Part shown: one piece after another, positions 1 to 7,161 of the stretch
Layout of the letters: each line of letters opens with the position of its first letter
Position numbering within the stretch: the first letter of the stretch is position 1
Source: JBFYTX01 sp963739515
GTDB lineage: Bacteria > Chloroflexota > Dehalococcoidia > Dehalococcoidales > RBG-16-60-22
Length of the DNA: 64,000 nucleotides
Direction: 5' to 3'
NCBI GenBank assembly: GCA_963739515.1
Contig: CAVUAO010000005.1
Coordinates: forward strand, 62,001 to 126,000
Program-made: the position numbers and the translations under genes
Notes under the pieces: model-generated
What the model saw: the letters and a program-made list of their open reading frames with translations, nothing else
The model's database searches: none
What the model was told of the DNA's origin: nothing

Positions 1-1
1 C

Positions 2-145
2 CTCTCGCACCGCCTGGGACTCTCTAAAGAAGAGGTAGTATCCATGCTGGGCAAAGCCGGCCTCGACCCGCGGCGGCGGGCGGAGACCTTTACCCTCGAA
101 GAATGGGCCAGCCTGTGGCGTATCTATAATCAGGTGGTGAAGTAA
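2..145 (+). CDS. rsmA: 16S rRNA dimethyladenosine transferase, C-terminal end (partial)
   Basis: Only the last 47 codons are in the window; the gene enters from the left edge. The reading frame gives LGLSKEEVVSMLGKAGLDP, then an RRRAETFTLEEWASL-type ending. This is the usual C-terminal helical domain of RsmA/KsgA, in which a G-(L/I)-D-P-x-R-R-A-E-T segment precedes a leucine-rich helix. RsmA dimethylates two adjacent adenines near the 3' end of 16S rRNA late in 30S assembly. The TAA stop (143-145) is immediately followed by the ATG of ispE, and rsmA-ispE adjacency is common in bacteria, which supports both calls. The SAM-binding domain lies outside the window and cannot be checked. Confidence 0.8.
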   Translation, partial: LSHRLGLSKEEVVSMLGKAGLDPRRRAETFTLEEWASLWRIYNQVVK

Positions 146-1000
146 ATGATTACGATTAAAGCCCCGGCTAAGATAAACCTGACGCTGGAAGTACTGCGGC
201 GGCGCAAGGACGGTTTCCATGAAATCCGCAGCGTGCTCCAGACCATCGACCTTTGTGACACCCTGCATATCGAATCAGACAAGCACGTGTCCTTCCAGTG
301 CGATATGCCGGGGTGGTCGGAGAAAAACAGCCTTTTAAACAAGGCGGTCAAGCTTTTACAGAAAGCCGGCGGGGGTAAACATGGGGCGGCGGTATCGCTG
401 GAAAAACGCATTCCCCTGCTCTCCGGCCTCGGCGGCGATAGCTCCGACGCCGCCGCTTTATTGAAGGGACTTAACGATTTCTGGGGCCTTCATCTTTCTC
501 ATGAGAAACTCAAGGAGCTGGCGGTGCGACTGGGTTCGGACGTGCCGTTCTTTTTAAACGGCGGCACCGCCCTGGCGGCAGGCCGCGGCGAAATAATCTC
601 GCCCCTCCCCCCTCTTCAAGAACTGTGGATACTGGTCATCGTCCCGGATTTTAAGGTCAGCCCGCTCAAGACGGCCAGGATGTATGCTAACATCAATGCC
701 TCTCATTTCACCGATGGCTCAGCCACCGACCGCCTGGCGGCCGTCATCAAGGAAGGCAAAATGCCGGATGTTACGCAGCTGTTCAACGCTTTTAAAGACA
801 TCGCCTTCCACGTCTATGATAAGCTACTCAATTTTAATATCGACCTCATCAAGGTCGGCGTGTGCGATGTTTACCTCGCCGGTTCCGGTCCGGCTTTATT
901 CTCCGTGTTCCGGGAAAAATCTCAGGCCGAGGTTTTTTACCAGCGCTGTAAAGACCGGCGGATGAAAGCCTTCCTGGCGGTGACTCTTGAAAAATGTTAG
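146..1000 (+). CDS. ispE: 4-diphosphocytidyl-2-C-methyl-D-erythritol kinase
   Basis: 284 residues, normal for IspE. It phosphorylates CDP-methylerythritol in the MEP isoprenoid pathway using ATP. Visible GHMP-kinase features are the N-terminal PAKINLTLEVL (residues 7-17), the ATP-binding PLLSGLGGDSSDAAALL near 92-108, and the C-terminal GSGPALFSVF near 247-256. The ATG directly abuts the rsmA stop, implying translational coupling. Its 3' end overlaps the next gene by 14 nt. It indicates the non-mevalonate route to isoprenoids in this organism. Confidence 0.93.
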   Translation: MITIKAPAKINLTLEVLRRRKDGFHEIRSVLQTIDLCDTLHIESDKHVSFQCDMPGWSEKNSLLNKAVKLLQKAGGGKHGAAVSLEKRIPLLSGLGGDSSDAAALLKGLNDFWGLHLSHEKLKELAVRLGSDVPFFLNGGTALAAGRGEIISPLPPLQELWILVIVPDFKVSPLKTARMYANINASHFTDGSATDRLAAVIKEGKMPDVTQLFNAFKDIAFHVYDKLLNFNIDLIKVGVCDVYLAGSGPALFSVFREKSQAEVFYQRCKDRRMKAFLAVTLEKC

Positions 1001-1760
1001 GTGCTACGGCAAAAGGCCTTATACTGTGGCCGTTATCCACGGCGGGCCCGGCGCGCCCGGCGATATGGCGCCGGTCGCCAGGGAACTGGCTAAAGATATC
1101 GGTGTTCTCGAACCCTTGCAGACTAAAAATTCCATCGATGGACAAATTGAAGAGCTGGCTGATGTCTTAAAAAAGAACGATAAACTCCCGGTTGTATTAG
1201 TTGGACATTCATGGGGCGCGACATTAAGCTACATGACTGCGGCTCGTTATCCCGTCCTCGTTAAGAAATTGATATTGATTGGAACGCCGCCGCTAGATAA
1301 CAAAAAGCGCCCCGACCTTACGCCGATTTGGCTTGAACGGCTTTCTGAAAAAGAAAGAGTTGAGTTTGTATCTCTGGAGGAGTTCGTCTGGGATGGGGTG
1401 GCGGAGGACAAAAGCGCCTCTATGGGGCGGCTTTTCCGGTTGATTGCTAAGGGTGAATCCTACCGCCAGATTCCGGCTAAAGATGAAGTGCTGGAATATC
1501 AGGTTAATATGAACGCTTCGATTTTTCGGGAACTGTTCAAGTTGCCGATGGGCGTAGGTGTAAAACCCATAAAATGCCCGGTGGTCACTATCCATGGCGA
1601 CTTTGACCCTCGTCCCGCCGATGTGGCCAAGGAGTCCCTCTCCTGTATGGCTAAAGACTTTAAATTCATATTACTTGAGAAGTGCGGCCATTATCCCTGG
1701 CTGGAGAGGTACGCCCGGGACGAGTTTTTCAAGGTATTAAGAAGGGAGATAGCTTCATGA
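987..1760 (+). CDS. alpha/beta hydrolase (proline iminopeptidase-like)
   Basis: 257 residues starting at a TTG (987) inside the end of ispE; no in-frame ATG lies near the N-terminus. An HGGPGAPGDM oxyanion-hole motif sits at about residues 19-28, a nucleophile elbow GHSWGA near 73-78, an acid in HGDFDPRPA near 204-212, and the catalytic His in EKCGHYPW near 231-238. The HGGPG motif resembles proline iminopeptidases and related esterases, but the substrate cannot be told. There is no signal peptide, so it is probably cytoplasmic. Its TGA overlaps the ATG of the next gene (ATGA), so it is likely co-transcribed with ispE and the nitroreductase. Confidence 0.8.
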   Translation: MKNVRCYGKRPYTVAVIHGGPGAPGDMAPVARELAKDIGVLEPLQTKNSIDGQIEELADVLKKNDKLPVVLVGHSWGATLSYMTAARYPVLVKKLILIGTPPLDNKKRPDLTPIWLERLSEKERVEFVSLEEFVWDGVAEDKSASMGRLFRLIAKGESYRQIPAKDEVLEYQVNMNASIFRELFKLPMGVGVKPIKCPVVTIHGDFDPRPADVAKESLSCMAKDFKFILLEKCGHYPWLERYARDEFFKVLRREIAS

Positions 1761-2569
1761 CCTTAATCACCATAGACAAGGAGACCTGCACTAAATGTGG
1801 CATCTGCGCCACACAATGCAGCTTGATTATCTTTAAAGAAGGCAGCTACCCGCGGCAGCTGCCGGGGACGGATGATTTCTGCATGCGCTGCGGCCATTGC
1901 GTCGCCGTTTGCCCCACCGGCAGTTTAGCGCATAAAGAAATGCCGGCGGAACAGACCCCCCCGGTAAATAAAAAGCTGGAGATATCTTTTGCACAATGTG
2001 CCCAGCTTGTCAAGAGCCGGCGGTCTGTCCGCAACTTTAAGGACAAGGCGGTGCCGAAGGAAGAAATCGACCGTATTATTGATGTCGCCCGCTATGCCCC
2101 CACCGGGCATAACATGCAGGATGTGCGCTGGCTGGTGATTAACGACCGCGCTTACGTCGACAAGTTACGCGTCATCGGCGCGGACTGGCTGCGCTTCATG
2201 ATGAAAAGCAATCCCCAGATGGCGGCCATGTTCGCCGGCATCGTGCAGATGCTTGACATGGGCAAGGACATGTTCCTCCAGGGCGCTCCGGCGATAGTCG
2301 TTGCCTTCGCGGAAAAGAATAACCCGATTGCCGCCACGGATTGCGCCATTGCTCTCGCATATTTTGACCTTGCGGCCAAGAGCGCGGGTCTGGGCTGCTG
2401 TTGGGCAGGCTTCTTTTATATGTCGGCGGGGTCTTACCCTCCGATGATAGAAGCGGTCGGCCTCCCGGAAGGCTTTGCTCCTTATGGCGCTCTTATGGTA
2501 GGCTATCCCCAATATAAATACGCGCGGATACCGGCGCGCAAGCCGGCCCGCATTACCTACCGTCCTTAA
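1757..2569 (+). CDS. ferredoxin-nitroreductase fusion protein
   Basis: 270 residues from ATG 1757, which overlaps the preceding stop as ATGA and has a GAAGGGAG ribosome site 9 nt upstream; an in-frame extension back to 1682 has no such support. The N-terminus carries two [4Fe-4S] motifs, CTKCGICATQC (C11, C14, C17, C21) and CMRCGHCVAVC (C42, C45, C48, C52). From about residue 85 a nitroreductase FMN domain follows, with RRSVRNFKDKAVP and RYAPTGHNMQD. The architecture suggests that low-potential electrons pass from the clusters to a flavin that reduces a small organic substrate. The electron acceptor is unknown. Rubrerythrin follows 31 nt downstream, which fits an anaerobe. Confidence 0.85.
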   Translation: MTLITIDKETCTKCGICATQCSLIIFKEGSYPRQLPGTDDFCMRCGHCVAVCPTGSLAHKEMPAEQTPPVNKKLEISFAQCAQLVKSRRSVRNFKDKAVPKEEIDRIIDVARYAPTGHNMQDVRWLVINDRAYVDKLRVIGADWLRFMMKSNPQMAAMFAGIVQMLDMGKDMFLQGAPAIVVAFAEKNNPIAATDCAIALAYFDLAAKSAGLGCCWAGFFYMSAGSYPPMIEAVGLPEGFAPYGALMVGYPQYKYARIPARKPARITYRP

Positions 2570-2600
2570 TATCATCAAAAAATCGCTGGGAGGTTGTAAT

Positions 2601-3107
2601 ATGCCGTATAAGACCGAAAATAATATACTGGAAGCTTTTAGCGGGGAGAGCCAGGCCAACCGCCGCTATATGTTTTACGCGGAGAAGGCGGAGAAAGAAG
2701 GTTATCCTCAGCTGGCCCGGCTCTTCCGGGCGGTGGCTGAGGCGGAAACGGTACATGCCCGGAACCATTTGAACGCCATGGACGCCATCGGGACGACGAA
2801 GGACAATGTGATGGCCGCCAGTATCGGGGAGCACCATGAATTTACCGGCATGTACCCCGCTTTTATCGAAATAGCCCGGGAGGAGAGGAACGACCGCGCC
2901 GAGCGCACTTTCGACTATGCGAATAAAGTGGAGAAAATCCACTTCGGCTATTTCGAAGCGGCCCTGAAAGACGTTAAAGAGGGCAAAAAACCCGAGGACA
3001 AGACCTATTACGTCTGCCAGACCTGCGGCAATACGGTGACGGGCTCGCCGCCGGATAAATGCCCCATTTGCAGTTCACCGGCCAGCAGGTTTAAGAAGAT
3101 GGAATAA
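2601..3107 (+). CDS. rbr: rubrerythrin
   Basis: 168 residues. The N-terminal ferritin-like four-helix domain shows the diiron ligand pattern: an E in AFSGESQANRRY, then E-x-x-H in EAETVHARNHL. The C-terminal rubredoxin-like domain has paired CQTCG and CPICS motifs in the last 35 residues. Rubrerythrin reduces hydrogen peroxide in the cytoplasm of anaerobes, taking electrons from rubredoxin or flavoproteins. A GGGAGG ribosome site lies just upstream. It follows the ferredoxin-nitroreductase and is probably the last gene of that transcript. Confidence 0.93.
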   Translation: MPYKTENNILEAFSGESQANRRYMFYAEKAEKEGYPQLARLFRAVAEAETVHARNHLNAMDAIGTTKDNVMAASIGEHHEFTGMYPAFIEIAREERNDRAERTFDYANKVEKIHFGYFEAALKDVKEGKKPEDKTYYVCQTCGNTVTGSPPDKCPICSSPASRFKKME

Positions 3108-3130
3108 AGGACTACACAGTTTTGTACTTC

Positions 3131-3159
3131 TTGACAATATACTAATCTAGGTGTAACCT
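3131..3159 (+). promoter_or_regulatory. promoter of the AT-rich two-gene cassette
   Basis: A perfect TTGACA (3131-3136), a 17 nt spacer and TAACCT (3154-3159) precede the GTG-start gene by about 30 nt. A strong GGAGGT ribosome site lies at 3176-3181. The cassette therefore seems to carry its own promoter and need not depend on rubrerythrin read-through. Confidence 0.55.
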
Positions 3160-3189
3160 CGTTAAAAGACCGTATGGAGGTGCATTATA

Positions 3190-3729
3190 GTGGAAGTTAA
3201 CACGGAACTTAGTCTAGATAAACTGATTGCTTTTCTTGAGTTTGTAGCGGATAAAGGATTAATGAAAACAAAAACTGTATCTAGCTACAAACTTGCCTGC
3301 AACATAGTTTTAAAAATTCTTGATGAAAAAGAAGCGAATGATTTATCGAAAATAGATATAGAAGCAGTTTTTTTAAGACATCGTAATTTGGCGGCGGGGA
3401 AAATATCACCAGCAACATTGAAAACATATGAGATGCGTACTCGTGCAGCAATCAACGCTTTTATTGAATACAAAAAAGACCCTTCATCTTGGAAGCCTGG
3501 TATTAAGACCAGAACTACTAAGGCTAAACCAATACAAGTATCAGAGAAAGCAAAAATAAAAGAGCAAAATGGTAAACCTGAAGAAATTGTTGACGAAGAG
3601 GAGAAACTAAAGTATCCCTCAATCCATATTGATTTACAAATTCATATTTCTCCTGAAGCAAAGCCAGAGCAAATTGATAAAATATTTGCCAGTATGAGAG
3701 AACATTTATATCCGAAGCATAATAATTGA
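3190..3729 (+). CDS. hypothetical protein with integrase-like SAM domain, AT-rich cassette gene 1
   Basis: 179 residues starting at GTG 3190 behind a GGAGGT site. Residues about 8-100 (LDKLIAFLEFVADKG...KISPATLKTYEMRTRAAI) resemble the helical core-binding (SAM-like) N-terminal domain of tyrosine recombinases, but no catalytic domain follows. A lysine-rich linker leads to a C-terminal segment, YPSIHIDLQIHISPEA then EQIDKIFASMREHLY, that looks like a small self-contained beta-alpha module. The gene is clearly more AT-rich than its neighbours, with A- and T-ending codons, which suggests recent transfer. It lies 10 nt before a Ymh-family gene. Function unknown; a DNA-binding antitoxin or regulator partner is possible but only inferred. 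Confidence 0.6.
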   Translation: MEVNTELSLDKLIAFLEFVADKGLMKTKTVSSYKLACNIVLKILDEKEANDLSKIDIEAVFLRHRNLAAGKISPATLKTYEMRTRAAINAFIEYKKDPSSWKPGIKTRTTKAKPIQVSEKAKIKEQNGKPEEIVDEEEKLKYPSIHIDLQIHISPEAKPEQIDKIFASMREHLYPKHNN

Positions 3730-3739
3730 GTAATAAAAG

Positions 3740-4264
3740 ATGGCAGATATTAAAGCGATAGCACATATCGCTAGTATTTTGCAGAAGGAAATAATTAGAC
3801 TTGGCTTAGGGCAGCCATATCATCCTAGACCTGAAGATTTAGTAGAACTCTATGATATTTTTGTTAAATCCCAAGCTCTCGTAGATGCGACGAGAAAATT
3901 ATTCGTAGATGGTCATTATGCACGTGCCGTTGAAGAAGCATATAAGTGCGTAAATAATACTGTTAAAGATAAATCACAACTAACAACAGATGGCCAAGAC
4001 CTGATGAATCAAGCTTTTAGTGAAAAGAATCCTGTTCTGAAATTAAATGACTTAAAAACCATTTCTCAGAAAGATGAACAAGTTGGTTATATGCATATTT
4101 TTGGTGGTTGTATGACAGGTATCAGAAATCCACGTGCACATGAACATAAAAAAATAGACTTACCTGAAGCGGCGCTAGAGATGTTAGTGTGGGCTAATCA
4201 TCTAATGGATACAGTACAAAAAGCAAAAAGGGTCAAAAAATCAAAAACAGTTAAATCACATTAG
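3740..4264 (+). CDS. Ymh (TIGR02391) family protein, HEPN-like, AT-rich cassette gene 2
   Basis: 174 residues. The central and C-terminal parts match the TIGR02391/Ymh pattern: a DGHYARAVEEAYKCVNN helix near residue 56, then DGQDLMNQAFSEKNP, LNDLKT, GYMHIFGGCMTGIRNPRAHE near 119-138, and a final helix. RNPRAH has the R-N-x3-H form of HEPN ribonuclease motifs, so RNA cleavage is plausible but is my inference. Ymh genes occur on plasmids and in defence-type neighbourhoods. The gene forms an AT-rich pair with the preceding one. Its stop overlaps the stop of cca (minus strand) by 4 nt, so the cassette ends exactly at the cca 3' end. Confidence 0.72.
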   Translation: MADIKAIAHIASILQKEIIRLGLGQPYHPRPEDLVELYDIFVKSQALVDATRKLFVDGHYARAVEEAYKCVNNTVKDKSQLTTDGQDLMNQAFSEKNPVLKLNDLKTISQKDEQVGYMHIFGGCMTGIRNPRAHEHKKIDLPEAALEMLVWANHLMDTVQKAKRVKKSKTVKSH

Positions 4265-5520
4265 CTATTCAATAGCCACCCTCTCACCGCCTCCACCTCT
4301 TCCTTCCGGCTGTCTATCTTCCCATCCAGTCGGGCTTCGCGGAGCTTTTGCAGGATTTCTTTAATCCGCGGCCCTTCCGGGACGCCCAGCTTTTTCAGGT
4401 CTTCGCCGCCCAGCGCCGGCTTCACATGCCTCAGGACGTTCAGATAAAGCTCGATGTGCTCGGCGGCCGTCTCGGAACCGATGGCTATCGAGTTCGCGGT
4501 AAGCGCCGCTGTGCCGTAGCTGTGGATAAGCTCATAAATTTCACTTGGCGCCAGTCCCGGCATGCCAATTTGGGCCGCCTTCTCTTTGACGGCCAGGGTC
4601 TCCTCCACCACCTGCGCCGCGGCTTTAGGCAGGTGCAGGCAGGAAATCAACTTTGCGGCATCCCCGGACGCCAGTCGGTAACACAACAGCGCCAGGTAAA
4701 GCCGGGGGTCGGGCAAAGTATCGGGCAGGCAGCGCTCGCGGGCCCGGATAAAGGTCTCCACCAGCCAGTCGTCACCCCTGAGCGCGGGATGCACCTTCTC
4801 CAGTACACCGAGCTTCGCGGCGCGGAGCAAGGCTTTCTCCGGCAGCTCTTCCTCGAGCACCAGCTCCAGCTCGCGGCGGATGCGGTCCCCGCTGATAGTG
4901 TCCAGCCAGGCAAGGCCCTTTTTCAATAGTTCCAGCGTGGCTGTTTCCAGGTGAAAGTCCAGGCGCTGCTCGTAACGGATGGCGCGCCAGATGCGGGTGG
5001 CGTCGTCGCTAAAACTTTTATCGTGCAGCACTCTGACCAGCCGGTCGTCGATGTCCCGGCGCCCCCCGTGCGGGTCGATGAGGTCGCCGAAGCGGCGGGG
5101 GTTAAGCTCGACAGCCATGGCATTGATGGTGAAGTCGCGCCGGGCGAGGTCGTCCTTAATCGTGCCGGGACGCACCGTGGGCAGCGCTCCGGGCTCGGCG
5201 TAGCTCTCGGCGCGCGCGGTGGCGAGGTCGGCGCTGCGGCCGGGCCAGTGCAGTTTGGCGGTGCCGAAACGAGGGTGGACGGTCAGCAGCGCCGGCTGAC
5301 TCGCGGCTAGCTCCCGCGCCAGCTTGATGGCGTCCCCCTCGACCACTAAATCGAGGTCGAGGTTATGGCGCTCCAGGAGCAGGTCGCGTATCGCCCCGCC
5401 CACCAGGTAAAGGCGGAGCTGCTCGCGCTCGGCTATCTCTCCGGCCCGCTTGATGAAGTCGATTAAGTCTTCCGGCAGCCGCGCCCTGATGTCTCCGGCC
5501 AGATTCATTTTGTCCGGCAT
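4261..5520 (-). CDS. cca: CCA-adding tRNA nucleotidyltransferase / poly(A) polymerase family
   Basis: 419 residues. The nucleotidyltransferase head shows LVGGAIRDLLLERHNLDLD (residues 39-57), with the G-G-x-x-R and D-x-D metal-binding pattern of class II enzymes. RRDFTINAMA near 137 and DPHGGRRDIDDRLVRVL near 158 follow, then the RNA-binding region (DDATRIWRAIRY). It adds or repairs the 3' CCA of tRNAs; a poly(A) polymerase role cannot be excluded from sequence. The start ATG (5518-5520) lies 7 nt after a TGCTATAAT box, so the mRNA is probably leaderless. It converges on and overlaps the Ymh gene by 4 nt. Confidence 0.88.
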   Translation of the reverse strand: MPDKMNLAGDIRARLPEDLIDFIKRAGEIAEREQLRLYLVGGAIRDLLLERHNLDLDLVVEGDAIKLARELAASQPALLTVHPRFGTAKLHWPGRSADLATARAESYAEPGALPTVRPGTIKDDLARRDFTINAMAVELNPRRFGDLIDPHGGRRDIDDRLVRVLHDKSFSDDATRIWRAIRYEQRLDFHLETATLELLKKGLAWLDTISGDRIRRELELVLEEELPEKALLRAAKLGVLEKVHPALRGDDWLVETFIRARERCLPDTLPDPRLYLALLCYRLASGDAAKLISCLHLPKAAAQVVEETLAVKEKAAQIGMPGLAPSEIYELIHSYGTAALTANSIAIGSETAAEHIELYLNVLRHVKPALGGEDLKKLGVPEGPRIKEILQKLREARLDGKIDSRKEEVEAVRGWLLNS

Positions 5521-5527
5521 TTGTTAT

Positions 5528-5536
5528 ATTATAGCA
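5528..5536 (-). promoter_or_regulatory. extended -10 promoter of cca, leaderless
   Basis: On the minus strand TGC-TATAAT occupies 5536-5528, and only 7 nt separate it from the ATG at 5520. The expected transcription start is at or within one base of the start codon. No Shine-Dalgarno sequence is present. Confidence 0.6.
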
Positions 5537-5611
5537 CAGCGTATCCAGACCCCCGTCAAAAGTCGCCGTTTTAAACAACAGGGCGTTTAAGAGGGGTAGG
5601 TTTTTCAAATC

Positions 5612-6343
5612 TTATCGGCCTTCCTGCAGCCGCGAGACCAGCGACATCGGCAGGCCCGCCCGCACCATTTTCCCCTGGGTGGCATCGATGTCATAAGGCA
5701 CGCGGTAAAGCCGGAAAATGCTGCCCTCGCTCTCGTAGATGGCGTAGCTGGCGCGCGGGTCGCCGTCCCTCGGCTGTCCCACGCCGCCCGGGTTGACAAT
5801 CATGCGGTGGACGCCGAGCACCAGCCCGATGTTAGGATAAAGTGTAATCGAGGTGCAGCCGGCCTCAGCCTGTTTGAACGCCAGCGGCTCGTGCGTATGG
5901 CCGACCAGGCAGAAACGGGAGGCAAAGAAAAGGAAGTTCTTGGCGGCGATTCCGGTGGAGGTGATATATTCCAGGACCGGCTCGGCGGGACTGCCGTGTA
6001 CCAGGAAAAAATCGCCTTTCGTCAGGGTCTGCGGCAGGCTTTCCAGGTACTTCACGTCCGCTGGGCTTAACTGCCCGGCGGTCCACCGGCAGGCGGCCGC
6101 CGCCGCCGCATTAAAATAGGAGAGCTCGAGCTTGCCGATGGCGCCCAAGTCGTGGTTGCCGGCCACGCCAACCGGATCGTGTTTCCTTAAAAGCTCGATG
6201 CATTCATGAGGTTCCGGCCCGTAGCCGACGACGTCCCCCAGGCACCATAGCTCATCCGCCCCGCCCTTCCCCTGGATATCCTCCAGCACCGCCTTTAAAG
6301 CCTCAAGATTGGCATGGATGTCCGCCAGAATTGCGTAACGCAT
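5612..6343 (-). CDS. metallophosphoesterase (YfcE/calcineurin-like)
   Basis: 243 residues with every metal-binding block of the calcineurin-like superfamily: D-x-H in ILADIHANLEAL at the N-terminus, GDVVGYGPEPHECIELL near 37-53, GNHD near 63-66, a histidine in VHGSPAEP, and VGHTHEP. The GYGP variant and this length match a widespread subfamily of uncharacterised phosphodiesterases or protein phosphatases. It is soluble, with no signal peptide. The start ATG (6341-6343) lies 8 nt after TGCTATATT, another leaderless-type arrangement. It is downstream of the VTT membrane protein on the same strand. Confidence 0.85.
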   Translation of the reverse strand: MRYAILADIHANLEALKAVLEDIQGKGGADELWCLGDVVGYGPEPHECIELLRKHDPVGVAGNHDLGAIGKLELSYFNAAAAAACRWTAGQLSPADVKYLESLPQTLTKGDFFLVHGSPAEPVLEYITSTGIAAKNFLFFASRFCLVGHTHEPLAFKQAEAGCTSITLYPNIGLVLGVHRMIVNPGGVGQPRDGDPRASYAIYESEGSIFRLYRVPYDIDATQGKMVRAGLPMSLVSRLQEGR

Positions 6344-6351
6344 TTAGCCAC

Positions 6352-6360
6352 AATATAGCA
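6352..6360 (-). promoter_or_regulatory. extended -10 promoter of the phosphoesterase, leaderless
   Basis: TGC-TATATT on the minus strand (6360-6352) is separated from the ATG by 8 nt, with no ribosome-binding site between. Confidence 0.5.
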
Positions 6361-6404
6361 GGTTTTAGCCGAGAGGGAAAGTATCGATTTTTCCCCTAAC
6401 GCTT

Positions 6405-7046
6405 TCAGGGCAGTTCAATGCCGAAGTAATGCAGTATCGAACGCAGACCGAAATAGCCCAGGTAGCTTAAAGCGAAGGCTTCGACGGTTTTACCCGCCCA
6501 GCAGACAATGTAGAACTTCCAGAAACTATAGCGCGCCGCCCCCATGCCCATAATCAGCGGCATGAGTAACGGATTGGGATACATACCCAGGATAAAGACC
6601 GCCCATAACACGCGCCGGCGGGCCAGCTCCCTCATCCGGGGCATCCTGAATTTGCGTAAAATCTTGCCAATCCAGGAAGGGTTATTTTCATCAATCTTCA
6701 AGGAAATACCGAGGTTTCGGTAAAAGGCAAAGCCGCCGCGGCCGGTCCAGTATACCAGTACCTGCCCGATGCTATTGCCGAAACCGGAGACCAGGGCGAC
6801 CAGCGCCGGATTCAAAATGCTGCCCATCGTAAAGGTCAAAATCATGCTGGGGGTGGGGATAGGGATGGGGGAGCCGGCGAAAAGCGATATCAGGAAAAGT
6901 CCCAGGTAGCCTTCCTCCTCCAGCCGTGTGATGTATTCCCAGTGCTGGACAAGGAAAATAGAGCCGACGATACTGATGATAATCGTCGCCGCCAGTATGC
7001 CAATGGCGAGGTATTTCCGGCTTCTGGAGGTCGTTGTCACAGCCAT
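6405..7046 (-). CDS. VTT/DedA-like integral membrane protein
   Basis: 213 residues with several hydrophobic segments. An N-terminal membrane helix (about 13-33) is followed by the core FLISLFAGSPIPIPTPSMIL and LVSGFGNSIGQVLVYWTGRGG region, typical of VTT (SNARE-associated/DedA-like) proteins with re-entrant glycine- and proline-rich hairpins. C-terminal helices contain an internal RRRV, a GMYPNPLLMPLIMGMGA motif and AGKTVEAFALSYLGY. DedA-type proteins are linked to lipid scrambling and membrane homeostasis. A TATAAT box (7057-7062) lies 10 nt before the ATG, so the 5' leader is at most a few bases. Confidence 0.72.
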   Translation of the reverse strand: MAVTTTSRSRKYLAIGILAATIIISIVGSIFLVQHWEYITRLEEEGYLGLFLISLFAGSPIPIPTPSMILTFTMGSILNPALVALVSGFGNSIGQVLVYWTGRGGFAFYRNLGISLKIDENNPSWIGKILRKFRMPRMRELARRRVLWAVFILGMYPNPLLMPLIMGMGAARYSFWKFYIVCWAGKTVEAFALSYLGYFGLRSILHYFGIELP

Positions 7047-7056
7047 ATTGTTTTCT

Positions 7057-7062
7057 ATTATA
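7057..7062 (-). promoter_or_regulatory. -10 box of the VTT gene
   Basis: Minus-strand TATAAT lies 10 nt before the start codon at 7046, which predicts a leader of about 3 nt. No clear -35 or Shine-Dalgarno site. Confidence 0.4.
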
Positions 7063-7145
7063 TGATAAAGGCAGGCTAAATTAATAGTCAGGAAAGAGGG
7101 AAAATGCGGAATTTTTTCCCGGAAAAGTCAGTTACGCCCCGGATA

Positions 7146-7154
7146 TGCTATACT
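7146..7154 (+). promoter_or_regulatory. extended -10 promoter of thiL, leaderless
   Basis: TGC-TATACT (7146-7154) is followed by exactly 7 nt and then the thiL ATG at 7162. No Shine-Dalgarno sequence is present, so transcription should begin at the start codon. Confidence 0.6.
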
Positions 7155-7161
7155 TTTTATC

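Noticed and set aside
1682..1756. N-terminal extension of the ferredoxin-nitroreductase back to 1682
   Set aside because: It lies inside the preceding hydrolase gene with no ribosome site; ATG 1757 has the ATGA overlap and a good site.
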